9,772 nt of DNA, from contig DASXIW010000024.1 of the NCBI GenBank assembly GCA_036497785.1, positions 1 through 9,772 on the forward strand. The letters run 5' to 3'. The notes beneath the pieces were generated by a model, which ran no database searches, was not told where the DNA came from, and was given only the letters and a program-made list of their open reading frames with translations. The position numbers and the translations under genes are program-made. Origin of the DNA: DASXIW01 sp036497785 (lineage in GTDB: Bacteria; Pseudomonadota; Alphaproteobacteria; Acetobacterales; Acetobacteraceae). Of the stretch, positions 1 to 6,980 are shown one piece after another; positions within the stretch are counted from its first letter, which is position 1, and each line of letters begins with the position of its first letter.

Positions 1-45
1 CGCAAGTGAAGGCAGACGATCCAGCCGAGAAAAGTAATGGGATCA

Positions 46-97
46 GAGGGGCTAATGCCCCTTTGCGGGTCCGGGCAGCGCCCGGCCTTCCTTCCTG
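46..97 (+). repeat. Two-hairpin intergenic repeat, copy 1
   Basis: Seen: stem 1 is AGGGGC (47-52) / GCCCCT (57-62) with loop TAAT. The linker GCGGGT follows at 65-70. Stem 2 is CCGGGC (71-76) / GCCCGG (80-85) with loop AGC, followed by a pyrimidine-rich tail ending CCTTCCTG. A homologous copy lies on the minus strand at 7889-7940, and one base pair of stem 2 differs by a compensatory change (C-G here, T-A there). It may also act as a transcription stop for a gene left of the window. No confident coding sequence is visible in bases 1-120, although one frame stays open there. Family membership beyond these two copies is not verified. Confidence 0.65.
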
Positions 98-125
98 TTG
101 CCAACCCGCCACCCCCGCCTAATAT
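98..125 (+). promoter_or_regulatory. Candidate sigma70-type promoter of the ArsR-family gene
   Basis: Seen: TTGCCA (98-103), a 16-bp spacer, then TAATAT (120-125). The -35 box has one mismatch to TTGACA, and the -10 box matches TATAAT at four of six positions. Transcription would begin near 131-133, about 20 bases before the ATG at 153. This is inferred from sequence only. Confidence 0.4.
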
Positions 126-152
126 CCCGTCCATGCCGGCACGACTGAAATC

Positions 153-446
153 ATGACCAGCGCCAAGCAGGTGCGACTCACGGATCGGCAATTCGCCCTG
201 ATCGCGCGCGCCCTGGCCGAGCCGCGCCGCTACCAGATCCTGAAGGAGATCGGCGCCTCGGCCACGCCCATGCCGTGCAGCCTGCTGCACCAGGCGCAGC
301 AGGTGTCGGCGGCGACCCTGTCGCATCACGTGAAGGAGCTGGAGACCGCGGGGCTTATCCGGATCGTCCGCGAGGGCAAATTCGCCAATCTCGTGCTAGA
401 ACGCGACGTGCTGGACGCCTATCGGCAGCAACTGTCCGAGATCTGA
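153..446 (+). CDS. ArsR/SmtB-family winged-helix transcriptional regulator
   Basis: A 97-codon DNA-binding regulator of the ArsR fold. The body begins LTDRQFALIARALAEPRRYQ, a form of the ArsR domain start (promoter-proximal 'ALAxPxRxxIL' helix). The recognition helix is SAATLSHHVKELETAGLI (residues 52-69), followed by the wing (IVREGKFANLVL, about 71-82). The metal-sensing ELCVCDL motif of classical ArsR/SmtB proteins is absent. Cys42 is the only cysteine, so a metal-independent ligand or redox response is more likely. The start at 153 has only a weak Shine-Dalgarno. The SDR gene follows 86 bp downstream on the same strand, and this regulator-oxidoreductase pairing is common in Proteobacteria. 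I infer that it represses or controls the SDR gene, and probably itself. The family call is strong; the effector is unknown. Confidence 0.88.
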   Translation: MTSAKQVRLTDRQFALIARALAEPRRYQILKEIGASATPMPCSLLHQAQQVSAATLSHHVKELETAGLIRIVREGKFANLVLERDVLDAYRQQLSEI

Positions 447-492
447 CCACGCGAAAAATACGCGCGGCAGTGCTTGTAACTATTCGATGATT

Positions 493-519
493 GTCTAACT
501 GTCGAAGCGACAAACAGAC
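493..519 (+). promoter_or_regulatory. Dyad operator candidate ahead of the SDR gene
   Basis: Seen: GTCTAACTGTCG (493-504) and CGACAAACAGAC (508-519) are inverted repeats matching at 9 of 12 positions around the spacer AAG. The inner TGTCG/CGACA half is perfect. The dyad ends just before the AGGAGA ribosome binding site (522-527) of the SDR gene. ArsR-family dimers bind 12-2-12-like dyads, so the regulator at 153-446 is the obvious candidate ligand. That assignment is inference. Confidence 0.45.
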
Positions 520-532
520 GCAGGAGAGCGCG

Positions 533-1282
533 ATGAGCAAGCTGGCAGGGAAGGTCGCCGTGGTGACCGGGGCATCCAAGGGAATCGGCGCGGGAATCGC
601 CAAAGGGCTGGCAGAGGCCGGCGCCGCTGTGGTGGTGAACTACGCTGGCAGCAAAAGCGGCGCGGACAGTGTGGTGGCCGACATCGCCGCCAAGGGCGGC
701 AAGGCCGTCGCCATCCAGGCAGATGTGGCCAAAGCCGCCGACGTGAAACGCCTGTTCACCGAGGCGAAGCAAGCCTTTGGCCGCCTCGATATCCTGGTGA
801 ACAATGCCGGCATCTACCAGTTCGCCCCGCTGGAAAGCATCACCGAGGATGATTTCCATCGCATGTTCAACATCAACGTGCTCGGGCTGCTGCTCGCCTC
901 CCAGGCTGCCGTGTCCCATTTCGGGCCGGAGGGCGGCAACATCATCAATATCAGCTCCGCCGCCACCAGGATGGCTGCGCCCAGCACTGCGGTTTACAGC
1001 GGCACCAAGGGCGCCGTGGATACCATCACACAGGTGCTGGCCAAGGAACTGGCGCCGAAAAAAATCCGGGTCAACGCGATCAACCCCGGCGGCGTGGAAA
1101 CCGAAGGCACCCACGCCGGCGGCATCATCGGCTCCGATTTCGAACGGCAAATGGTGGCGCAAACGCCGCTGGGCCGCATGGGCCAACCCACCGATATCGC
1201 CCCTATTGCCGTGTTCCTCGCATCGGCCGATTCAGGCTGGCTGACCGGCGAGATTCTGCTCGCTTCTGGCGGGATGCGGTAG
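533..1282 (+). CDS. Short-chain dehydrogenase/reductase (classical SDR, FabG-like)
   Basis: A 249-residue NAD(P)-dependent oxidoreductase, the normal length of a classical SDR. The cofactor loop is TGASKGIG (12-19), with NNAG at 90-93, Asn114 in NINVLG, the active-site Ser near 142, and the catalytic YSGTK motif with Tyr155 and Lys159. NAINPGGVETEG (181-192) follows the PG motif. The start at 533 is chosen because AGGAGA lies at 522-527 with ideal spacing and the protein then begins MSKLAGKVAVVTG as in the family. An in-frame alternative start at 491 would add 14 residues unlike the family and would place the operator dyad inside the gene. The substrate cannot be told from sequence; a 3-oxoacyl-ACP reductase or sugar/alcohol dehydrogenase annotation would be only a guess. 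It is probably under the ArsR-type regulator upstream and converges on the MFS gene. Confidence 0.93.
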   Translation: MSKLAGKVAVVTGASKGIGAGIAKGLAEAGAAVVVNYAGSKSGADSVVADIAAKGGKAVAIQADVAKAADVKRLFTEAKQAFGRLDILVNNAGIYQFAPLESITEDDFHRMFNINVLGLLLASQAAVSHFGPEGGNIINISSAATRMAAPSTAVYSGTKGAVDTITQVLAKELAPKKIRVNAINPGGVETEGTHAGGIIGSDFERQMVAQTPLGRMGQPTDIAPIAVFLASADSGWLTGEILLASGGMR

Positions 1283-1317
1283 AGGCAAGGGAAGGAAGGC
1301 CAGGGGCTTTGCCTTTT
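1283..1317. terminator. Convergent-gene terminator region containing the dispersed repeat arm
   Basis: The 35-bp gap between the SDR stop (1282) and the MFS stop (1318). Seen: AAGGC (1296-1300) pairs with GCCTT (1311-1315), and an alternative stem AGGCAA (1283-1288) / TTGCCT (1309-1314) is possible. Either is followed by TTTT on the plus strand, as for a weak Rho-independent terminator of the SDR gene. Bases 1296-1313 are an 18-nt match to the minus strand of 8091-8108, part of the repeat element next to the terminase remnant. The terminator role is inferred. Confidence 0.5.
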
Positions 1318-2817
1318 CTACCGCCACCTCCGAAATCCCCGCAGCATCGTCGACAGGGTGATTTTCATATGCTGCTCGCTCGGCGACTGCCCGCTGAGTT
1401 CCGAGCCGGCATAGGGGTCCAGCCGGGTGGACACCAGCGGGGCAAACACGGCGACGGTGGCCACCACGATATAGGCCACCGAAAAATCAATCGGCAGCGG
1501 CCGGTCATGGCCCAGTATGGCGACGGAAGCGGCAAGGGACGCGGCGGAGACGCCGATGCCCAAGGTGAGGGCGATCTGCTGGAAGGTGGTATAGAAGCTG
1601 GTGGCCGAGCTCATTCGCGGGCGGGGCACATCGGCATAGGCCACGGTGTTGTAGCCCATGAACTGCAGCGATTGTAGGAAGCCCACGCCGATCAGCACGG
1701 CGTAGATCGCCGCGATCGGCCAGTTCGGCCGGAACGCGGCGGACACGCCCAGCAGCAATGTCGCGAACAGCCCCACCCAGATCAGCGTGTTGCGAAAGCC
1801 CAGGTGGCGCAGCGTGCGCGGGGCCACCGGACGCATCAGCAACGCGCCGATCGATCCGGCCAGCGTGATCGTGCCGCTTTGCGCCGGCGAATAGCCGAAG
1901 CCCAGTTGCAGCATCATCGGCAGCAGGAACGGCGTGGCGCCCACGGCGATGCGCGACAGCGATCCGGCGAGCATCGAGATCTGGAAGGTGGGAATGCGCA
2001 TCAGGCTGAAATCGAGGATCGGGTGTTCATGCCCGCGCGAATGCAGCAGGTACAGCCCGCCGCTGACCACGCCGGTGGCGAGCAGCCCGAGCGTGATCCC
2101 TAGCGAGCCGGTGCCGTGGCTGCCGGTTTCCAGCCCGAAGATCAGGCAGGACAGCGACAGGCCGGACAGCACAAGGCCGGTGAAATCGATGGGCGGCGGC
2201 TCGGCCTCGCGCACCTCGTCAATATACAGCGTGGTGAGAATAACGCCGAGGATGCCGACCGGCACGTTGATGTAGAAAATCCACTGCCAGGTGAAATAGG
2301 TCACGATCAGCCCGCCCAGCGGCGGCCCCAATATGGGGCCCGCGGTGGCGGGGATCAGCAGCCAGGCCATGGCGGTGACCAGCTCGGATTTGGACACGGT
2401 CTTCAGCAGCACCAGCCGGCCCACCGGCGTCATCATCGCCCCGCCAATGCCCTGCACGATGCGCGACGCCACCAGCAGCTCCACCGAATTGGATTGGGCG
2501 CACAGAATGGAGCCGACAATGTACATGACGATGGCGGCACGAAACACGGTGCGCGTGCCGAACCGGTCCGCGATGCGGCCACTGACCGGAATGAACACCG
2601 CCAGGCTGAGCAGATAGGCGGTCAGCGCCACGTTCATGCGCAGCGGCTCGACATGGAAGGAATTCGCCATGGTGGGCAAGGCGGTGGACAGCACGGTGGA
2701 ATCGATGCCCTCCATGAACAGCGCGCTGGCGATGATGAGGGCGACAAACCGGACGCTTTTCGCGCGTTTGGCCGGCGCGGCCGTTAGGGCGGCCGTTAGG
2801 GGAGCATTCTTGGACAT
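1318..2817 (-). CDS. MFS drug-exporter-type transporter, DHA2 (14-TM, EmrB/QacA-like) family
   Basis: A 499-residue inner-membrane proton-driven exporter. The DHA2 hallmarks are visible: the acidic residue in helix 1 (EGIDSTVLSTALP, Asp39), loop 2-3 motif A (GRIADRFGTRT, 80-90), RIVQGIGGAMMTP (119-131), an antiporter motif-C-like GPILGPPLGGL (160-170), and WIFYINVPVG (179-188), typical of EmrB-type pumps. Length and hydrophobic pattern fit 14 membrane segments with a short cytoplasmic tail. The start at 2817 is the first Met with family-like N-terminal sequence. No clear Shine-Dalgarno precedes it. The gene is divergent from dnaE2 across 92 bp and ends 35 bp from the convergent SDR gene. No membrane-fusion or outer-membrane partner is present, so it may act alone. 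The substrate is unknown. Confidence 0.93.
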   Translation of the reverse strand: MSKNAPLTAALTAAPAKRAKSVRFVALIIASALFMEGIDSTVLSTALPTMANSFHVEPLRMNVALTAYLLSLAVFIPVSGRIADRFGTRTVFRAAIVMYIVGSILCAQSNSVELLVASRIVQGIGGAMMTPVGRLVLLKTVSKSELVTAMAWLLIPATAGPILGPPLGGLIVTYFTWQWIFYINVPVGILGVILTTLYIDEVREAEPPPIDFTGLVLSGLSLSCLIFGLETGSHGTGSLGITLGLLATGVVSGGLYLLHSRGHEHPILDFSLMRIPTFQISMLAGSLSRIAVGATPFLLPMMLQLGFGYSPAQSGTITLAGSIGALLMRPVAPRTLRHLGFRNTLIWVGLFATLLLGVSAAFRPNWPIAAIYAVLIGVGFLQSLQFMGYNTVAYADVPRPRMSSATSFYTTFQQIALTLGIGVSAASLAASVAILGHDRPLPIDFSVAYIVVATVAVFAPLVSTRLDPYAGSELSGQSPSEQHMKITLSTMLRGFRRWR

Positions 2818-2886
2818 TACGCGAGAAGATCACCGCGACGCGCATGCGCGCAAGACACAGAACGGTGGACGGGCTTGATTTATTCG

Positions 2887-2901
2887 GAACAAATCGCGAA
2901 C
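2887..2901 (+). promoter_or_regulatory. LexA (SOS) box of dnaE2
   Basis: Seen: GAAC (2887-2890), seven bases, GAAC (2898-2901). This direct repeat is the established alphaproteobacterial LexA operator (GTTC-N7-GTTC on the other strand). It ends eight bases before the dnaE2 start codon and lies in the divergent MFS/dnaE2 intergenic region. LexA repression with release after DNA damage is therefore expected for dnaE2; an effect on the MFS gene is possible but not shown. Confidence 0.85.
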
Positions 2902-2909
2902 ATATTCGC

Positions 2910-5900
2910 ATGGCCTATGCCGAACTCCAGACCGCCACCGCCTTCTCGTTCCTGCGCGGCGCCAGCCTCGCGGAGGAGCTGGTAGCCACCGCCAACACCC
3001 TGGGCCTGTCCGCGCTGGGCATCGCCGATCGCAACAGCGTGGCCGGCGTGGTGCGCGCCCACGCGGCGGCAAAGGCGGCAGGGCTGCGGCTGCTGGTGGG
3101 CGCAAGGCTGGTATTCGCGGACGGCACCCCGGACGTGATCTGCTATCCCACAAACCGCGCCGCCTGGGGCAGGCTGACCCGGCTGCTGAGCATCGGCAAG
3201 CTGCGCGCGCCAAAGGGCGAATGCGTGCTGAATTTTGCCGACCTCGCCGACCATGCCGAGGGGCAAGTGGCGATCGCGGTGCCCCCAATTGTGCTAGACT
3301 GGGCATTCGCCGGGGCGCTCGACCGCCTCGCCGGCATTTTCCCAGGCAGCCTCCATCTCGCCGCCAGCCGCCTGTATACCGCCGACGACGCGGCGCGGCT
3401 GCGGGAATTGGCGGCGCTGGCGGCTGCATGCCGGGCGGAACTGGTGGCCACCAACGACGTGCTGTACCACATCCCGGAACGCCGCCCGTTGCAGGACGTG
3501 ATGACCTGCATCCGGCTGAAGACCACCATCGCCACAGCCGGGCTGGCGCTGCACCCCAATGCCGAACGCCACCTGAAATCGCCGGCCGAAATGGCCCGGC
3601 TGTTCCACGCCCATCCGCAAGCCGTGGCCCGCACGCAGAACATCGTGGCGCGCTGTCGTTTCTCGCTGGACGAGCTGACCTACGAATACCCGGACGAGCC
3701 GGTGCCGCCGGGCGAGACGCCGGACAGCCATCTCGCCCGCCTGGCCTGGCAGGGCGCGGCCCGACACTGGCCGGATGGCATCCCGGCCAAGGTCCGCGCC
3801 AGCATCAACAAAGAACTGGCCCTGATCCGCGAGCAGGACTACGCGCGCTATTTCCTGACCGTGCACGACATCGTGGCGTACGCGAAACAGGCCGGCATTC
3901 TCTGCCAGGGTCGCGGCTCGGCGGCCAATTCCGCCGTGTGCTACTGCCTTGGCGTCACCGCCGTCGATCCCACCGAAATCGACCTTCTGTTCGAGCGTTT
4001 CATCAGTGCCGAACGCCGCGAGCCGCCGGATATCGACGTGGATTTCGAGCATGAGCGGCGCGAGGAGGTGATCCAGTACATCTATCGCCGTTACGGCCAT
4101 CGCCGCGCCGGCATCGCCGCAACGGTCATCCATTACCGCCCGAAAATGGCGGCGCGCGAAGTGGGCAAGGTGATGGGGCTGAGCGAGGACGCCACCGCCG
4201 CGCTGGCCGCGCAATCCTGGAACGCGGATGGCGAATTATGGCCCACGGACCGACTGGAAGAAGCTGGCCTCGATCCCGACAGTTTCGTGGTGCGGCGCAC
4301 CGTGGCGCTGTCGCGCGAGCTGGTGGGTTTTCCCCGCCATCTCTCCCAGCATGTCGGCGGCTTCGTGCTGACGCGCGGCGCGCTCGACGAAACCGTGCCG
4401 ATCGGCCCCGCAGCGATGGCAGACCGCTATTTCATCGAATGGGACAAGGACGATATCGACGCGCTGAAAATCATGAAGGTGGATGTGCTGGCGCTGGGCA
4501 TGCTGACCTGCATCCGCAAGGCATTCGCCCTGCTGCGCAATCGCGGCTTTCCCATTGCCGATCTCAACGACATCCCATCCGATGATCCGGCGGTGTACCG
4601 CATGTTGTCGCGCGGCGACAGCGTGGGCGTGTTCCAGGTGGAAAGCCGCGCGCAGATGAACATGCTGCCGCGGCTGAAGCCGCGGAGTTTCTACGATCTG
4701 GTCATCGAAGTGGCGATCGTGCGCCCCGGCCCCATCCAAGGCGACATGGTGCATCCCTATCTGCGCCGGCGAAACGGGCAGGAGGAAGTGAGCTATCCCT
4801 CGCCGGAACTGAAAGAAGTGTTGAAGCGCACCGAGGGCGTTCCGCTGTTTCAGGAACAGGCCATGCGCATCGCCATTGTCGCCGCCGGCTTCACGCCCGA
4901 GGAAGCCAACCAGTTGCGCCGCGCCATGGCCACCTTCCGCCATGTGGGCACCATTCACCAGCTTGAAACCAAGATGGTCGAGGGCATGGTGAAACGCGGT
5001 TACCAACGCGATTTCGCCGAACGCTGCTTCAACCAGATCAAGGGCTTCGGCGAATACGGCTTCCCCGAGAGCCACGCAGCCAGCTTCGCCAAACTCGTCT
5101 ATATCTCGGCCTGGCTGAAATGCCACCACCCAGCCAGCTTCGCCTGCGCCCTGCTCAACGCCCAGCCAATGGGATTCTACGCCCCCGCCCAGATTGTGCG
5201 CGACGCGCGCGAACATGGGGGGAGCGTGCGCGGCGTGGACGTGAACGCCAGCGCCTGGGATTGCACGCTGGAAGACATGCCGGGCGAGACCGGCGCCACG
5301 TTGCGCCTGGGCCTGCGCCAGATAAGCGGCTTTCGCGAGGACTGGGCGGACCAGCTCATCGCGGCCCGCCATGCCGGCTTCGCCGATTTCGCAGCCCTGG
5401 CCCGCGCCGGCCTGCCCCGCGCGGCGCTGGACGCGCTGGCCGACGCGGATGCCATGCGCAGCCTGGGCCTGGACCGCCGCCGCGCCTTGTGGCGCAGCCG
5501 CGCCCTCACCGATGCGCCTGCCTTGCCGCTATTCGCCAAACTGCCCGTGGCCGACAGCCGCGAAACCCTGCCGCATATGGCGCTGGCCGAGCACGTGTTG
5601 GCCGACTACGCCGCTTTGGGCCTGTCCTTGAAGGCACACCCGCTGCGCTTCCTGCGCGACCGCCTGACCCGCGAAGGCGTGCAAAGCTGCGCGGAAGCCA
5701 CATCCCACCCCGATGGCGCCCGCCTGCGCACCGCCGGCCTGGTGCTGGTGCGCCAGCGCCCCGGCAACGGCAAGGTGGTGTTCGCCACCATCGAAGACGA
5801 AACCGGCATCGCCAACATCGTCATCTGGGCCGCCTTGCAGGATCGTTTCCGGCGTGAGATCGTTTCAGCTTCGTTGCTGCTCGTGGCTGGCATCATCCAG

Positions 5901-6035
5901 CGCTCGCCGGACGGCGTGGTGCATCTGATCGCCGAAACCCTGGAAGACCGCTCCGCCGCCCTGCGCGTCCTGGACCAGGCCGATCCGCACCAGCATGTCC
6001 CTGGAGCGTTGACGCGGTCGCGGGATTTTCATTGA
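2910..6035 (+). CDS. dnaE2: Error-prone DNA polymerase DnaE2 (C-family alpha subunit)
   Basis: A 1041-residue translesion polymerase, normal length for DnaE2 and shorter than replicative DnaE. The N-terminal PHP domain starts at once (AYAELQTATAFSFLRGAS) but lacks the HxH metal ligands of active PHP domains, as is usual in DnaE2. Palm motifs are GRGSAANS (334-341), PDIDVDF with catalytic aspartates within 374-378, and KVDVLALGML with Asp525. An OB-fold follows at about 940-1000 (GLVLVRQRPGNGKVVFATIE), and the protein ends SRDFH, the typical DnaE2 C-terminus. The start at 2910 is preferred over an in-frame ATG at 2844, because the family sequence begins there and the LexA box would otherwise lie inside the gene. 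No Shine-Dalgarno is visible; leaderless or weakly initiated translation is possible. DnaE2 normally works with ImuA and ImuB in damage-induced mutagenesis, and neither is adjacent here. The frame is fully intact. Confidence 0.95.
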   Translation: MAYAELQTATAFSFLRGASLAEELVATANTLGLSALGIADRNSVAGVVRAHAAAKAAGLRLLVGARLVFADGTPDVICYPTNRAAWGRLTRLLSIGKLRAPKGECVLNFADLADHAEGQVAIAVPPIVLDWAFAGALDRLAGIFPGSLHLAASRLYTADDAARLRELAALAAACRAELVATNDVLYHIPERRPLQDVMTCIRLKTTIATAGLALHPNAERHLKSPAEMARLFHAHPQAVARTQNIVARCRFSLDELTYEYPDEPVPPGETPDSHLARLAWQGAARHWPDGIPAKVRASINKELALIREQDYARYFLTVHDIVAYAKQAGILCQGRGSAANSAVCYCLGVTAVDPTEIDLLFERFISAERREPPDIDVDFEHERREEVIQYIYRRYGHRRAGIAATVIHYRPKMAAREVGKVMGLSEDATAALAAQSWNADGELWPTDRLEEAGLDPDSFVVRRTVALSRELVGFPRHLSQHVGGFVLTRGALDETVPIGPAAMADRYFIEWDKDDIDALKIMKVDVLALGMLTCIRKAFALLRNRGFPIADLNDIPSDDPAVYRMLSRGDSVGVFQVESRAQMNMLPRLKPRSFYDLVIEVAIVRPGPIQGDMVHPYLRRRNGQEEVSYPSPELKEVLKRTEGVPLFQEQAMRIAIVAAGFTPEEANQLRRAMATFRHVGTIHQLETKMVEGMVKRGYQRDFAERCFNQIKGFGEYGFPESHAASFAKLVYISAWLKCHHPASFACALLNAQPMGFYAPAQIVRDAREHGGSVRGVDVNASAWDCTLEDMPGETGATLRLGLRQISGFREDWADQLIAARHAGFADFAALARAGLPRAALDALADADAMRSLGLDRRRALWRSRALTDAPALPLFAKLPVADSRETLPHMALAEHVLADYAALGLSLKAHPLRFLRDRLTREGVQSCAEATSHPDGARLRTAGLVLVRQRPGNGKVVFATIEDETGIANIVIWAALQDRFRREIVSASLLLVAGIIQRSPDGVVHLIAETLEDRSAALRVLDQADPHQHVPGALTRSRDFH

Positions 6036-6046
6036 AGGCGGCTCAG

Positions 6047-6081
6047 GGCATGATGGCTTCCCTACCAGAAGCAATCATGCC
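6047..6081. other. Strong hairpin between dnaE2 and the phage relic
   Basis: Seen: outer arms GGCATGAT (6047-6054) and ATCATGCC (6074-6081) are perfect inverted repeats. They are followed inward by a G/A mismatch, then GCTTC (6056-6060) / GAAGC (6068-6072) around the 7-nt loop CCTACCA. That gives 13 paired positions and one mismatch. No T-tract follows on either strand, so it is not a standard Rho-independent terminator. It lies 11 bases after the dnaE2 stop and 6 bases from the end of the holin-like remnant. It could stop or stabilise either transcript, or be a boundary or repeat sequence. Confidence 0.6.
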
Positions 6082-6087
6082 GCGGCC

Positions 6088-6234
6088 TCACTTGCTCTTA
6101 CTCACCGCCGCCGCTGGCGGCGTGCTCCGATACAGCATATCGTTCTTCGGCGCGCTGCCGGAGCTTGAGCCCACCCAATAGGCCACGGTGCTGGTCGCCA
6201 TCGCCGCCAGCGCGCCCAGCAGCATATTCAGGAC
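6088..6234 (-). pseudogene. Holin-like membrane protein, C-terminal fragment
   Basis: Reading in the same frame as the sheath fragment upstream, the last ~48 residues change character. A hydrophobic helix (LLGALAAMATSTVAYWVGSS) is followed by a polar tail (GSAPKNDMLYRSTPP...). This pattern of one terminal membrane helix, GSS(S/A)GS and a short basic/Ser tail ending in a 'YRSTP'-like stretch resembles the C-termini of small phage holin-type proteins. That likeness is from memory. The N-terminal part is missing, apparently lost in a deletion that fused this piece to the tail sheath gene near 6228-6236. The stop is TGA at 6090-6088. Holins normally sit at the far end of a phage late operon, which fits its place as the last fragment. 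It could instead be another small phage membrane protein. Confidence 0.5.
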
Positions 6235-6980
6235 CATATACAGGCCCTCGGACAACCCGAACTCCGCCTGCACCGTGTACTGCGTCGGATCACCCGCATC
6301 GGCCAGCACGCCGATGCTGCATCCCTGCCCGCGCAACGCATACATGCCCAGGCGCGGCAACACATCCACGCCCACCAGCTGCATCGTTGTCACGCCGCTC
6401 GCCCCATCGCTGCCCTGCGTGCCACCGCTGAACGCCCAGTCGAACGCCGACGGTGCGGACGTGGTGCCGCCATCGCTCGCCACCACAATCTGGCTCGGCC
6501 CGCGCTGCGGCCCCTGCCCCACATTCACCGCCGCAACCAGCGCCTACCAGAACGATGTGCCAGCGCCGCCGATATTGTCGTACACCTCCGGCGTCATTTC
6601 CGGCAAGACCACCGTCAGCCGCCACGTGCGGGCCTTCGATCCGGTGCCCAGCGCCACCGTGATCTGGTTTCCCAATGTGCCGGTGTACAACGCCGTCAAC
6701 ACAAAACTTGTCGATGGCACCTCGAACGCCGCCGCCGTATCGGTGCCGTCCGTAACCCGCACGCAGCGGAAATTCGCTGCCCCCTGCTGCACCGCGGTGG
6801 CCACCTGCGTGTAGTCCGCGAGGTCGGCGTCCACGACTTCCGGATGACCACGGAACAACCGTTCCTCCACCTCGATCACCGCCTGCTGGGCATTGCGCCC
6901 GGCACGATAGGCGTAGAGTTCCGGTGGAAGGTCAACAAGGCGTATCGGGCACTCGACAACTACGCGGCTGTGCGGTCCCG
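6235..6980 (-). pseudogene. Contractile phage tail sheath protein, internal fragment with amber stop
   Basis: The fragment contains sheath-like segments in order: DLADYTQVATAVQQGAANF, RCVRVTDGTDTAA, LYTGTLGNQITVALGTGSKA, PEVYDNIGGAGTSFW, ALVAAVNVGQGPQRGPSQIV, VDVLPRLGMYALRG and YTVQAEFGLSEGLYM. These resemble tail sheath proteins of myovirus-type prophages. A TAG at 6546-6544 interrupts the frame between FW and ALVAAVN, and the frame continues unchanged on both sides. CAG (Gln) is the likely ancestral codon. The sheath N-terminus is missing, joined in frame to the preceding gene near 6980, and the C-terminal contractile half is missing, joined near 6235 to a holin-like end. The product would be non-functional as a sheath. 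The assignment comes from remembered family motifs. Confidence 0.65.

Noticed and set aside
3..122. Open plus-strand frame at the left edge as the end of an upstream gene
   Set aside because: It runs through both hairpins of the repeat and a promoter-like sequence. Other frames stop at about 9 and 37, so the real upstream gene end cannot be decided.
419..1186. Long minus-strand open frame opposite the SDR gene
   Set aside because: The SDR frame has all family motifs and a ribosome binding site. The antisense frame is Gly/His/Ala-rich without recognisable structure.
2844..2909. ATG at 2844 as the dnaE2 start
   Set aside because: The 22 extra residues do not resemble DnaE2 N-termini, and the LexA box would fall within the coding sequence.
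2830..4214. Several minus-strand open frames opposite the 5' part of dnaE2
   Set aside because: They are shadows of the dnaE2 codon pattern, with no motifs or start signals.
6047..6081. Rho-independent terminator
   Set aside because: The stem is strong but no T-run follows on either strand, so it is listed as a hairpin of unknown role.
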